A stretch of 64,000 bases of DNA from Selaginella moellendorffii (GCF_000143415.4 NW_003314279.1:434130-498129), one strand, 5' to 3'; shown: positions 34,000 to 46,783, counted from the stretch's first letter. Notes: generated by a model not told the origin, from the letters alone. Made by a program: numbers and translations.

Positions 34000-35950
34000 T
34001 TTGCGCCAAAGATTTTTCTTAGCAATGTTGAAAGATGTTGCTGTTGAGTAGTATGCTGTAGAAGTGGCATGAGCAGCTTTTGCAAACTGGGATGCCTTGA
34101 AGAAAGCATTTTTAAATGCTTTCAAACCTATAAGATTTCATTAAAGAGTAAGTGACGAGTTCAACACAATCACCTTACAGCCAGGAGAAACTATACAAAC
34201 GTGCATAATGAGGTTCTAAAGGTTGTTATCAAAGAAGGATCTAACTCCTATAATAGACGATAAGTGAGATATTTTTGGCAAAGCTTAAGAATGCTTCTTT
34301 TATGTGTGGTGTCATGAACTGGCGAATTTGAATGTAACTGTAACTTTGGCTTCACATTTTGAGCAAACAAGGCTACTAACTTGGCAAAGACAACGTCAAA
34401 CATCTATTGTTGGTGGAGGAGCTATACAGTTAGTGGGATTAGATTATTTATACTTGAGAGTAGTACCTAGACCTATGAATCTAGTAGCAACAGCTCAAAC
34501 TTTGATTCTAGCAATAATAGTATCCAGCCTCAAGTTGTATTTAGTAGAAGTGTTGACAAAGAAGATGGGAGATATGCAACTTAACTAAATACAAGGTGCT
34601 CAAAATCAGCCATAACTAGTGAAAAAACATCAAAATGTTTGGTGTGTGAAGTGTAAGAATTATAGTCACTATCCCAATAAGTATCATGTGCAACAAAGAA
34701 GACCAGCTTGCTAGTACTATAGATGACACACTCATGCATCAGAAAATTATTTTTATCAACTAAGAAGGCAAGTAGTGGTAACACCTTCTTTCCAACAGCA
34801 ATAGTTTTATATGCAGCATGTACCACCATTTGTAGGCTTCTAACAGACACAAGTATCTATGGTCCTAAGTTATCACTTTTAGATGCAAGCTCCTGTTCAA
34901 TATTGGCCACAAAATCCTTATGATCAAAGAGATATGTTGCAACAATATGCCATGCAGCAATCAAGCATTCCAGTATATGCTATGACAATTATGCCGCAGC
35001 AGTAGTTTCAAGGGATGGGCATTGGATGAGATCAAGGATGTGGAAGAGGGCCACAATGCTATCGTTGCAAAGAATTTGGCTATATCAAGCAAATTGCCCG
35101 AATGTGAAGAAACCAAAAAATTATTAGCTGATGTGTAGAATTTGTGATACTCAAGGTTTTCATCCTCAAGAGCAGTATCCTCACAAGCTACAGCAAGACT
35201 GTGACAAACAAGTGGTGGACTTGCAAGCTGTATTTGTTCAATCTATGGACTTGGATAGGATTTTCTACAAGCTGCCCATTTGGATAGTTCAGACTCAGAG
35301 CTAGGTGCATGACTAGGACAAAGATATTTACACAGATCCAGATGATGAAATTGATCCTGAAAGAATTGCAAATGCCAAGTTGCGAGAGAAAAACAAAAGG
35401 AAGAATTCAAAGTTAGCTCTTCTCAATGATTTGAAGGGATTGGAAGTAGTAGAAACTCTATTATATCCAACCATGGTTCTTCAAAAGGTGGGCATTTCTT
35501 CCCTTGAGCAGGTGGGCAAGGCATTTGAGCTATAGGGTGAAGCCATTAAAGTTTGATAAAAGGCAAAATGCTAATACAAGTGCTAAATTTGGAAGTTGCT
35601 CCTTACAACATTCTCAAGGACCTTGATAATCAAAACCCAACAATCATCTTTGTGTAACTCCTTCAGTTAGCTCCTAGGCTTAGAAAAGTGGCAATAAGAG
35701 CTCGTAAAAACGTTGTAGTTAATTCAGCTTGGCTAATGACCACAGATATGTTAGCTTTAGTGATAGATTTGGACTTGGCTAGGCAGCAGATCAAGAATTG
35801 TGCACTAGATGGAGGTAGTGGGGTGAATATTATTCTTGACAAGATGGCGTATCAACTCAACTTAGGAGTGCTAGTTCCAGTTCCTTTTCATGTTCATATA
35901 GTAGATCAGAGGAGAGTCAAGCCACTAGATGTGCTCATAGGAATTTAGGT
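34000..35950 (+). pseudogene. Decayed Ty3/gypsy gag-protease remnant
   Basis: A gag-like stretch near 34,150-34,230 reads DEFNTITLQPGETIQTCIMRF when translated. It is followed near 35,040-35,095 by a zinc-knuckle relic, CYRCKEFGYIKQIAR, in which the conserved His and last Cys are lost. At 35,688-35,948 a frame reads NCALDGGSGVNIILDK...LNLG, the retropepsin-type signature of plant gypsy elements with Asp-Gly-Gly-Ser in place of Asp-(S/T)-Gly. Stops and frameshifts occur throughout. No reverse transcriptase follows. Confidence 0.7.
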
Positions 35951-36038
35951 GGTGAGAGCAGACATTTGGTTTGTGTGGATTTTGTGGTTCTCTAGATAAG
36001 TATGAGCAAGTTAATTTACCCACTTCTTCTAAGTTGAC

Positions 36039-36748
36039 TATAGTGCATGTGATCATGGGATGAGATTTAGATATATTGTCACCGTGGATCCTTGGAACTT
36101 TGGGGGATAAATGGGGATAAAATAGCCACTAAGGGCTGTCTCATCAAACAATTGCCCCTTTTCCAATTGGTTTAAGGGGAGCGAGATAACGTGTGTTACA
36201 TGTGGTATTGGAGCAAATGGCACGGGTTCGATTAGTGGCTATTTAAAAATATAATATACCCTTGAACAAGGTATATTCCTACCCCTAAATTTGAAATCGT
36301 ACGTATTAAACATCCATGCATACATCCTTCCTCTTGTGTGGAGTATCCATGGACAAAGGTATCCACCGTGGAATTGTGGTATGGGTGGATGATTAGTTGC
36401 CTCACATGGAATAGCTGGTCTATACAATGGAAGGATTGTGTGGAGTATCCACGGACGAAGATATCCACCGTAGAACTGTGGTACAAGTGGATGATTAGTT
36501 GCCTCACATGGAATAGTTGGTCTACACAATGGAAGGATAAAAAGGTTCCCCTTGGCTCAATAAAGGTTGTTAGTCAATAGCAAATGAAGACATTGACATC
36601 TTTGAAGGGGGGGTGAGTGTAGTGCATGTGATCATGGGATAAAATTTGGATATATTGTCACTATGGATCCTTGGAACTTTGGGGGATAAATGGGGATAAA
36701 ATAGCCACTAATGGCTCTCTCATTAAGCAATTGCCTCTTTTCCAATTA
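36039..36748 (+). mobile_element. TRIM element (terminal-repeat retrotransposon in miniature)
   Basis: LTR1 at 36,039-36,200 (162 bp) begins TATAGTGCATG (TGTAGT in other copies) and ends GTTACA. The primer-binding site TGGTATTGGAGC lies at 36,203-36,214. A 400-bp non-coding core follows. A polypurine run (GAAGGGGGGG) at 36,604-36,613 precedes LTR2, which starts TGTAGTGCATG at 36,618 and is cut off at about 36,748 after TTTTCCAATT. There is no coding capacity. A solo LTR of the same family lies at 48,988-49,150. Confidence 0.8.
36335..36538 (+). repeat. Two 102-bp tandem units in the TRIM core
   Basis: Units 36,335-36,436 and 36,437-36,538 both start TGTGTGGAGTATCCA and end ACAATGGAAGGAT. They differ at about a dozen positions. 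Confidence 0.85.
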
Positions 36749-37999
36749 ATACAAGCTGACACTATGAGTTATTGGTGAAGGGGATTGATGTGGATAACTA
36801 ATGGAAATGTCAAGAGGAAAGTCCGAGTGAGTATTCGTGCGGGAGTTCCAAAATCAACTTGACCTGAGGATATAGTGGATCTTGCCCTAGTGCCATGTGA
36901 ATTAGACATGCCTTCAATTGTTTCTAGGGTTTAGATGGTATAAGCATAGTTGTGTACATGGTTGTCAAAGAGCTAGAAGTGACTAAAGATCCATGATTAA
37001 TTAGTTGATGACTAGCAATAATCCTACTAGCATTTATGGAAAAGAGGAAAAAAGAGGATGCTTTTTGGGAAGAGTGTGATGGAGTTCAACAAAGAGTGCT
37101 AATGCTACTAATGAGGCTAGTGTCACAAAGGTAGATAGCTGTGACAACAATTAGAATTGGAGTGAGGAGGCTCTAGCCCTAGACTGTAGTGGTTCTTCCA
37201 TGCTAAATTGTGTGAGTTTTACTCCACAATGGCAAATCCACTCATATGCTGCAGCCTTACACCCCTCAAAATGTAATTCCCCTCCATAAAACCAAAAACT
37301 AAGGGGGAGCAATTCAACTCTTGCTTTTCTTCATTCTACAACAAGGGATTAAACAGCTTTGACACCTCACTTCCCATTGATTTGATTGCTTGCATAATAT
37401 GTTTATTGGATGTTTGATACTTTGTGAGTGGAGAGGAGAACACTTAGAGCATGTCATAAGGCAACAAGGGAGAAGGAACCAATGGGACAAAATAGGTCTA
37501 ACAAAGAAACATATAGATTTTTATAAGCACTTTTCCAAACCATAAACATAAATTAACTCAAATTAATAATAAAATTTTATATAAAGCATATTTTAAGTAA
37601 ATCTTATACCATATTTACTTAGCCAACCAAAAACTTATGATTTATTATTCTATAGTTCAAATGTGTACTTTAAATCTACAATACTAAGACATAGTTTTGA
37701 TTAGTAGTAGTAATAGTATTACATGCATAAACAAGTGGTATTTTAATTTTGACTATATTTTCCACAGCTTTTATGGACTATTGACCAATGGAATATTAAG
37801 TCTAATAGACCTACTCATTTTTCAATAGTCCACTCAAAATATTCATTAACAAATTATTAAGTTAAAAATTCAACATCAATCATTTATGAAGTATTCAACT
37901 AATAAGGCCAAGAGAAGTTTTCAAGGTTATATAGGAAAGAGGCTTTATAGCATTTTCCCTTTATATATAAACTACACAAAAACAAATTCAAAATTAATA
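36749..37999. other. Intergenic, no feature seen
   Basis: AT-rich, particularly after 37,500. A TATATATAAA sequence near 37,963 may serve as the TATA box of the gene at 38,000. Confidence 0.5.
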
Positions 38000-38464
38000 A
38001 TGATGAAACTAAAGGCAATTTTATATTATTCAATCATGTTGATATCAATTTTCATCCAACAAGTAAAAGCCTATTCAGCATCAACAATCCAAGATTGTGT
38101 TGACACTTTTAGTGTAGCAACTGATGCGGGAGATTATTGTAATTGTGCATCAGTGGTTTGGATTCAATTTGCTCAGAATGGTTTCCAACCTGGAACTTAT
38201 ACTGCTACTATTGGTACTTTAGGTATCTTTTTAACAATTAACCATCTTCATGAGGGAACACATGATGACTTTTTAAAAGCAATAGAAGATATATGGGAAA
38301 TATGTTTAGCTTACCATGATGCTGGAGGAGTGCTTGTTCTTAGGAATGGATCTTTAATGCTAAGGGTGATGCATGCTCGAGATGAGTTAGAAGAATTAAA
38401 AACTACTAAAGTAGAAGATACATTAATAATGGATTTTCCTAATAAATGCAAGTATTTGTCATGA
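38000..38464 (+). CDS. Small secreted protein of unknown family, AT-rich
   Basis: Intronless frame of 154 aa. I start at the ATG at 38,000 and not the in-frame ATG at 37,886, because the later start gives a classic signal peptide (MMKLKAILYYSIMLISIFIQ, likely cut after QVKA). A TATA-like TATATATAAA lies about 35 bp upstream. The mature part has five cysteines (DCVDT, DYCNC, EICLA, NKCKY) and one HEGTHDDFLKAIEDIWE helix-like stretch. Codons end almost always in A or T, like the lectin gene at 63,127 and unlike the housekeeping genes. I do not recognise the family. An apoplastic role is inferred from the signal peptide only. Confidence 0.6.
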   Translation: MMKLKAILYYSIMLISIFIQQVKAYSASTIQDCVDTFSVATDAGDYCNCASVVWIQFAQNGFQPGTYTATIGTLGIFLTINHLHEGTHDDFLKAIEDIWEICLAYHDAGGVLVLRNGSLMLRVMHARDELEELKTTKVEDTLIMDFPNKCKYLS

Positions 38465-40169
38465 ATATACATATATATACAAAGAAAAAATTCTTCTATA
38501 AACTTTATGTGTATTTAAAATAATCCATCATTATAAATTTCAGATTTTTCTTTTTCATTTCCTTGTTAATCTTAATATAATTATGGTAAGAAGTTATCCT
38601 TATGAAAAGAATATAGAAAAGTGTTTCAAACATATGGAACAATTTTCATAAAGTTTATTTAAACAAAATTCAATAAATATATATAAAAAAAAATTATATA
38701 TATATATATGATAATATTAGTAGTATTTTAAATATCTTATATTCTTTTTTTAAAGCATATTAAATATATTTTTATTTTATTTGTTATTTATATTAAATAA
38801 ATTTATATAATTAGTTTAATATATAAAATAAAATTGTATAATCAAGTACAATAAATTCAAGATAATTATTAATGACTATCAGCTTATCCTACCTAAGCTA
38901 TTTTTGTGTAGGTCAAATATGAAATAGAAAAGAACTAAGAAAAATATTATCTCAATTTATATTTGTTGTTTGTGCTTAATCATGAAGTCAGACTATATAT
39001 ATAAACATGCTTTTTTTTTCATTCTGTTATACATGTAATAATAATCTAAAGAAAAAATGAAGTGAGCTAGTCATGCCTTGGATGTCACTTTTTCCCATTT
39101 GCCTATGATCTGCTCAACAAGCTAGTTTCCCAGCTATGTATATCCACTCTCATCTTGATCCATATAGATATATCACTTTTAGAGCATGACTCTCTCAATA
39201 TTTTTGTAGTGCTTGAAGAGAAGTTCAATTGGCTTGGATTGGATTCACCAGTGGTTTAATGTGTCCAGCTGGAAACCCAATGACCCTGAAAATAGCTCAT
39301 GGACATATGTCCATGATCTGCTTGGGTGTGCATTCAAACTAATCTTTCTTGATAAGAAAACGGTACAGAAATAGATACATTGTAATAACCATGTGAGTCA
39401 TGGGGAGCAAGGCCACTGCTGTAAAGGCATGATAAACCAGAAGGCCTATATGCCATATCTCTATATTATTGGTTTTACTCCCTCTCCTTACCAAGTTTTG
39501 CTGTCATGAGAGCAAATTTCTATTTCTTTACTCAATTTCCATGGCAATTGCTTATGCAATGCCAGATTACTTCCCCTTCCCCCCTCCTACAGATGATCCA
39601 TCATTCTCATTCTAGGATGATTGCAGTGATGGTGATTTTATTTTGTTAGTGTAGAAGCAAAACTAGAAAAAGTCTTGTATCTCTTTTTTTTTTTTTTTTG
39701 TATATTGGGTTGATGGATCCATTCTTTTGGATGAGACACTGGAGCTCCAAAGTGCTTGCAACTCTTGGGGATTCAAGGTCACTGACATGATCAAAAGCAG
39801 GAATCTTTCTTGGTCTTTAACAAGTAGTGTCTCATCTGTTAAGGTGATCCAGCCATCAAATTGAGATTTATTATTTACAAGAATATTATAGTAAATATTC
39901 TTTAGAAAATGTATAACCCACCCAAGTGGCAATTATGTTCTCGAGAACATGTACTACCCATCCTTTGTGGTAGTCATATTCTCGACAACATTTTTTTTGC
40001 TATTAGCTGGCTAGCACAAGTTTAAACAACTCTATCTCCCCCTGCCCATATCTAGATCAAATATCCATCCAAGGTCTTAAAACTAGAAATAATACCACTG
40101 TAGCATTCTAGCAATAATTCACTAAATTTCAATTGCAACTATGCAAATATCACTTGATGGGAAGACCTA
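38465..40169. other. Intergenic, very AT-rich
   Basis: Contains long A/T runs (38,660-38,880) and, at about 39,820-39,980, sequence related to 48,040-48,200 and 49,795-49,945 (shared words AACAAGTAGTG and GTTAAGGTGAT). Those are probably decayed repeats. No gene was recognised. Confidence 0.5.
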
Positions 40170-41709
40170 TGTGAGACACAAATCCCTAAGCCCCAAAGTG
40201 GAGCCGAAAGGGTGCCACGTGGTAGTGGCCGAAGCAAAAGCCAAACGAGCGTAACACGTTTGGACTAAAAGGCTCCGACTTGAGAGGTTGAGAGCAGGAG
40301 TGGAACTCCCAACGAAGTGCTCAAGGAATGAGCATGAAGCGAACAATAAGCGAGGCTCCAAAAAGGGACCTAAAAGGACCAACACATGACACGTGCAAGT
40401 GTCCGAGATGGACCTGAAGTGGAGTCCGAAGTGGAGCCCGAGATGGAGTCCGAGATGGAGTCCGAGGTGGACCGAGACGGAGTCCGAGATGGAGTCCGAG
40501 ATGGAGTTCGAGATGGACCTGAGATGGAATCCGAGATGGAGTCCGAGAAGGACACGAGATGGAGTCCGAGGTCGAGACCGAGATTGAGACTGAGACCGAG
40601 ACCGAGACCGAGATCAGGACCGGGACCGAGACTGAGGCTGAGGCCGAGTCCGAGTCCGAGTCCGAGTCCGAGTCTGAGTCCGAGTCCGAGTCCGAGTCCA
40701 AGTTCGAGTCTGAGAGGGTGAAAGCCCAAAGCGTTCGTCTCCCAGACCCTGGGGGGTTTGGTGAGCTCCAAAAGTATAGTAAGGGGGAGGACTGCAGTGG
40801 AGCCAGTTTGGCCCGGAAAGGCCAGTTTGGCCCAGAGAGGCTGCACCCAGTGTTGGGTGATGAGCTGACCATTGGGAAGTCCAAGACTAGAGTGAACACG
40901 GACCGACAAGCGGGGTAGCTTGGTGAAGTGTTCAAGAGCCGGCTCTAGTTCCCCCGGGAGATCATCTGGCCGATGCTCCCAGTCCAAGTGTGGGTGGCAC
41001 TACCTACTTGGATACCTGGTGTGGCTTAATGGAACCTTGCTCTAAGCCCATGGCTAGAGCACCTAAAGGTGAAAGGCAGGGAGAGTACCTACGAGGCCCG
41101 CGTAGGGCCACGGTGTTCCGAACTGTCATCCCACAGTCCCAGACTGTGGAAAGGAAGAGGAGTAGTCCTCTAGTGTGGTGACCAAGGACACAATCACACA
41201 GGGAGGAAGTCCTAGAGGACAGTGGGACTTAGTGGTCGGGCCCGTGGGCCTTGATCTAGTGGCAGTGTGGGCGAGCACGGCCAAGAACGAAAAGGGACTT
41301 GGTGAGGACTGGAACGGAGATATTGGGGAAGGCTAATCCCCATGTCTGTGGGCATCCTAAGGATGCTAAGGAGTAGATCTGGGATGATCACTCGTGGATG
41401 GATGGCCTAGTCTTTGAGTGACGGGACTGGGATGCAGGTGGTGTCAGACCATCGTTGTGACCAAGGTGAATGGATATGGCCTTACTGTAACAGGCTGATA
41501 TGTTGGTGGTACCTTGGGGTGTCGGTCATGGGATCGGACACGTGGAGCACTTGGACCAAGTGCATAGGTTGAGTGGCGGGGATGCCATTCTCGGGGCTAG
41601 TAAGCCCAAGTCCAAAATAGGACTTACGGAGGTTGTGAGTGAGACTCCTCCAAGTGGTCGGAGGTGCAGTTAAGTGACTAAAGTAAAATGGAAAAATTAG
41701 TCGCTTACA
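40170..41709 (+). repeat. 5' LTR of LARD copy 2, intact
   Basis: 1540 bp with TG...CA ends, the only complete unmodified LTR of the family in the window. The minisatellite spans about 40,400-40,715, the shortest of the four arrays. Confidence 0.88.
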
Positions 41710-44254
41710 ATTTGGTATTGGAGCTGTTCCTTAGTCCGATTTTTATTGGTGCTGAAGTATATCACCACTAGTGTTGGCATCGGAAGGTCCGAGGAATGGG
41801 CCTATCTTTGAGGAGTAGCAGGTCGGGAAGACATGGCTCTCCATTACAGTTCATGTGTGAACTTGTAGGTGAGGTGGTGGATAGAAAAGAGCCAATAATG
41901 GAACGACTTTGGGATCTTGGGAACAGTGCAAGACTTGTAGGTGAGGTGGTGGATAGAAAAGGGCCAATAATGAAATGACTTTGGGATCTTGGGAATAGTG
42001 CAAGGTTTTCCTCATTGAGTTGAGGATGTGATCCAGATGAGCGTTTGACTCAACAAACTGGTTAATGTAGTTGTGGTAAACAACTATAGTTGGGATCACA
42101 GGGAAGATAGAGACTCAAAAACGATAAAGGAGTCACAAGATTACCCTCATGAAGTTGAAGCTGGTGCTCATGAATTTGAGACTAGAAGTAATGACCGCGG
42201 GAGATCAAATACAGAAAAGGACACAAGTTCTTGAAATGGTAGCCGAAGCTACCTCTAATAAATGCTGGAACAACCCAAGGAGTTGGGGGTGTATTTAGAG
42301 GATGAGTTGGTATTCTTATCACATGGACAAGTGGTCCTGGGAAAGGTTGCCCCTAGAGAACAAATCAAGTGTCGGAGTAACACTTGCAAAAGATGGTCCT
42401 TGTGAGTAGGACATGAATACAAGGAGTGGTATTTTAGTGAGTTAGCACCTTAAAAGTAGGACCTCATAAGTCGTCGAATTAACAAAGTCCAAAAGGTTGA
42501 ATGACTCTAATAGAGTCAAGGAATAATCCTAAGGGCTTGAGGAAAGCATTTGGACTGAGGTGTGTGGTGCCCCACGAAGGATGGGGAGGATCTTGAGATC
42601 CAAGCATAAGAGCAGTATGTATCTCATTGATGGCAGAAGATGCCATGCTAAAGTCGTGGGAAAGAGTTTCTCGGAAGAAAACAACTTTGACACAAAGTTG
42701 TGCATGAACTCTATGGTGCAGTGGTAATGGATAATTGGCCTAAGAGACAACCATAATGGTCTTGGCAAAATAAAAGACCTAGACACTAATAAGTAGTGTC
42801 ATAAAGGTAGGCTCGTGGGGCCGATGGTGTAGAGACACCAAATGTGCCAAAATGTGATACCTTGAGGTTATGATGGTGGGTTCATAAGAACCCCTTACCA
42901 AGGGAATCCCAACGGAAGCGGGAATGGCATGGCCTAAGCTAGAAGGCATGCGGTTGGAGTGTGGTGACCCAGATAATGATGGAGGTGTGGAAGCACCAAG
43001 CAATGAGTTGTAGGACTTGACAACTATGGGGCAACTAAGCAAGAGGTGCAAGATAATTGGTTAAATGGGTAAAAGGTAGCTACCCAAGACTTCTTAATGG
43101 CATAAGGAAGTTAGAGATACCCTTACGAGGGATAAATTGCTTATGTTGCGATATAGCAAGTCAATGTTGTAAACGGGAATGCTCATTATCAAAAAGCATC
43201 ATTAGGACACCCAAACACTCTAGAACACCAAGAGGTGGTGTTTCATGTCGCAAGGGCAAAAGATAAAGCCCAAGGGACTAAGTCCCTAGCGAATGATGGA
43301 TAGTAAGTGCTATCCAAATGTCCAAGGTTGTGGAGACAGGAGAAGATTGTCTACCCGAATTGGACAAAGCCAAAAATGGAATTTTGGCAAAGCTAGTGAT
43401 GGGCATGTAAAGGCCCATAAGCAACAACATTAATCCCAATGTGTGGGATTATAAGGTGAGCATGCCCAAGATTGAGGGACCACTCCCTAGGCTATCGGGT
43501 AGATTCATCCCTAAGAATACTTGCTAAGGCATAGTAAAATGTGCAAAGCTATCCTCTTAGTCTGGAGGAGAATAACCAAAGGAAACATATGGGGCCAAAA
43601 GGCAAGTAGTATTGGGTTGGAACTAAACCATGGAAATCGAAGGGCATATCTAACAGTGGTTATGCAAGTTGGGAGTGGAGAATCAAGAGGGTGCTCGAGG
43701 ATGTTGTTGCTAACAATCGTGATGCCATGGAGAGTCTAAAATATGGAATTGTTCATGTTAGACTATATAGCAACTACAAAGCTTGTGAAAAGGGAGGCCT
43801 TAGCAAGCTAAGGGACAGAGTTCCTTCAAGGTTCCCAAAGACGATTCTAGGTAGCTTAGTACCTAGAAAGGCCAAGTGTAAATGGTTCATGGAATGCGCG
43901 AAATCAGAGTGGCGCAGCAAAAGCGTGGTCTTGAAGCTTGCCATGAGGCAAGGCTATCAAGGTTAGGGAAGTAGTCCCAAGTGTTCAAAGAGAGGGCTTT
44001 GAACGAAAGTCGATGGTTAAGGACTTTCACGCTTATGCAGGAACCATGTTATAGTGGTCGGAGGACTTGCCAAGCGAGATTGGCAAGTCGGGGGAACAAA
44101 TACCCTAGTTGAAGGTGATAACTTAAAAAAGGGTGGGCCGTGGGGCCAAGCATGGAGGAGTCTATGCATGATCACAGACTTGTCAAGTGAGAGGACTTGG
44201 CAGTGTGGAGGAACTAGGTTCCTAAGCTGTGATCTGTAGCGCGCTTTAAGTATA

Positions 44255-44390
44255 AGTTGGTGCACCGGTGTGATGAGTCACGCTAGGCATCTTGGGTGAT
44301 GCCGTCCGTAGATGCATATACGGAGGTTGGGTTCAAGTCCCGACCCTCTAGGGCTTGGGTTCGAGTCCCAAATCACTAGGGCGTGGTGAT
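44255..44390 (+). other. tRNA-like A/B-box block within LARD, copy 2
   Basis: Same arrangement as at 17,795. The A-box-like TTGGTGCACCGG is kept. The first B box has mutated to GGTTCAAGTCC and the second GGTTCGAGTCC is intact. Confidence 0.5.
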
Positions 44391-45846
44391 GGTTTAGAAT
44401 ATGAGGACACTCATTTTTCGGTGGTCATGGACTCTCAGTGAGGAGACTGGTTTGGGCACACTGCCAAGCGAGGGATGCCTCGGAGTCGTGATGCACGGTT
44501 AGATTGCTTAGAGTGAAAGCTTGGCATATCTAACTTGAACACTTTGGTGCAAAGGGCACCAAGGACGTGGTGAATGAGATGGGGACACCCAGTCTCAGTT
44601 GCTATAGATCCTTGGCTGGAAGGGCTGGCTTGGGCGCACCACCAAGTGTGGGGGATGCCCCCGGGGTCATAGTCAACAACATGGAGGGGTCTAGAAGACC
44701 TAGTTCCTATGGGTAGACCTATTAAGGGGTCAAGATGAGATCACCAGGTGATCTTGTGGCTAAACAAGGATAAGGTCTTTTTTTGGGTTAAGGAATATGA
44801 TTCTTAGTTCAAAGTGTTGATTTGAACTATTGATAATGGTGTGGCTTGGTCAAGGTGACCAAGTGGGAAGAACACCTAAGGGAAATGAGCTATGTCAATG
44901 CTGTGGCATAGTAAGTCCGAGGAAGGTAGTCTCTATGAGAGATCCAAGAAAGAATCTCAAAAATTGGGCCATGGATAGAGCCCACAGCAGAAAATGTTAA
45001 AGAGACGTACTAGGGGTGAACACCCTCTGGACTTGGCAAAGCAAAGTGTTTGCTATGGAACTGAAAAGAAACCTCGAAAATGGAGGTAGTGATCCTATGT
45101 TGTTGGGTGCAACAATCAAGGATAGGAGCAAAAGACTAATGGCTAAGAAAAGAGCCATGGGAATCCTGAGAAAGAATCCAAATGGCAAAGTTAGGCCGAG
45201 AACACTAATGTGTTGGGTGCTAACGGATTGTGGGAAAGGCAAAGTTTCCCTAAGGGTGGATTCCCAACCGCTCCAATTTGGCAAAGTGGATGCTCCAAAG
45301 GGGGGAACGGTAAGGTAGCCAAATAATAGGGCTGTGGGCAGCCCTAGCACCAATTATGATAACTGAAACTTAGTGTCAAAAGTGGCACGATATCGGAGAG
45401 AGGATGATAGTATCCTCAAGTAAAGAACTTCCTAGGATAGGGAAGTGGAGTTGCACCATGTGCAATGTAAGGTGCCGGAGACACCTAGGAAATTGACTCT
45501 GAGAAGTCAAAACTAAAAGTTCCAAAGTAAAACGTTATGGCAATGGAATCTGAGACTACTCGAGAATGAGTAGTGGAATTGAGTTAGAGAGGGAGTCTCT
45601 AACGGGTTTAGCGAGAACTGAACCAATAAAAGGGAGCAAACCACCCCAGGTGGTCGAATGAATCTCTATATTGGAGAGACTATTTTCCTTAGAGGATGGA
45701 CAAGGCATGGTGCGCCTTTGGTGTCAAACCATAGACAAATATTGGCCGGGGGCCAAGGATGGAAACGGTAATACATGTGGGTGTTACTTTATAAAAGGGT
45801 TTACTGTTCGATGAGGACATTGAACTTCGTCTATGGGTGGTGGAGT

Positions 45847-46455
45847 TGTGAGACACAAATCCCTAAGCCCCAAAGTGGAGCCGAAAGGGTGCCACGTGGT
45901 AGTGGCCGAAGCAAAAGCCAAACGAGCGTAACACGTTTGGACTAAAAGGCTCCGACTTGAGAGGTTGAGAGCGGGAGTGGAACTCCCAACGGAGTGCTCA
46001 AGGAACGAGCATGAAGTGAACAATAAGCGAGGCTCCAAAAAGGGACCTAAAAGGACCAACACATGACATGTGGAAGTGTCCGAGATGGACCTGAAGTGGA
46101 GTCCGAAGTGGAGCCCGAGATGGAGTCCGAGGTGGACCGAGACGAAGTCCGAGATGGAGTCCGAGATGGAGTCCGAGGTGGACCAAGATGGAGTCCGAGA
46201 TGGAGTCCGAGATGAAGTCCGAGATGAAGTCCGAGGTGGACCGAGACGGAGTCCGAGATGGAGTCCGAAATGGAGTCCGAGATGGACCGAGACGGAGTCC
46301 GAGATGGGGTCCGAGACGAAGTCCGAGGTGGACCGAGACGGAGTCCGAGATGGAGTCCGAGATGGACCGAGATGGAGTCCGAGATGGAGTCCGAGATGGA
46401 CCCGAGATGGAATCCGAGATGGAGTTCGAGAAGGACCCAAGATGGAGTCCGAGGT

Positions 46456-46487
<32 letters not shown>

Positions 46488-46783
46488 GGACTGGGACCGA
46501 GACTGAGGCCGAGGCCGAGTCCGAGTCCGAGTCTGAGTCCGAGTCCGAGTCCGAGTCTGAGTTCGAGTCCGAGTCCAAGTCCAAGTCCGAGTCCGAGTTC
46601 GAGTCTGAGAAGGTGAAAGCCCAAAGCGTTCGTCTCCCAAACCCTGGGGGGTTTGGTGAGCTCCAAAAGTATAGTAAGGGGGAGGACTGCAGTGGAGCCA
46701 GTTTGGCCCAGAAAGGCCAGTTTGGCCTAGAGAGGCTGCACCCAGTGTTGGGTGATGAGCTGACCACTGGGAAGTCCAAGACT
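45847..46783 (+). repeat. Truncated 3' LTR of LARD copy 2
   Basis: First ~940 bp of the LTR, with a minisatellite of about 530 bp (46,080-46,610). This is clearly longer than the ~315 bp in the 5' LTR of the same element. Confidence 0.85.

Larger units (their letters stand above)
40170..46783 (+). mobile_element. LARD-like LTR retrotransposon, copy 2 (3' LTR truncated)
   Basis: 5' LTR 40,170-41,709 (complete, TGTGAGACAC to GCTTACA), primer-binding site 41,713-41,724 (TGGTATTGGAGC), internal part to 45,846, 3' LTR from 45,847. The 3' LTR stops at 46,783, where it passes from AAGTCCAAGACT into unrelated DNA. The internal region is collinear with copy 1. It includes the zinc-knuckle-like relic (about 43,125-43,190) and the tRNA-like block (about 44,255-44,390). 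No intact genes. Confidence 0.85.
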
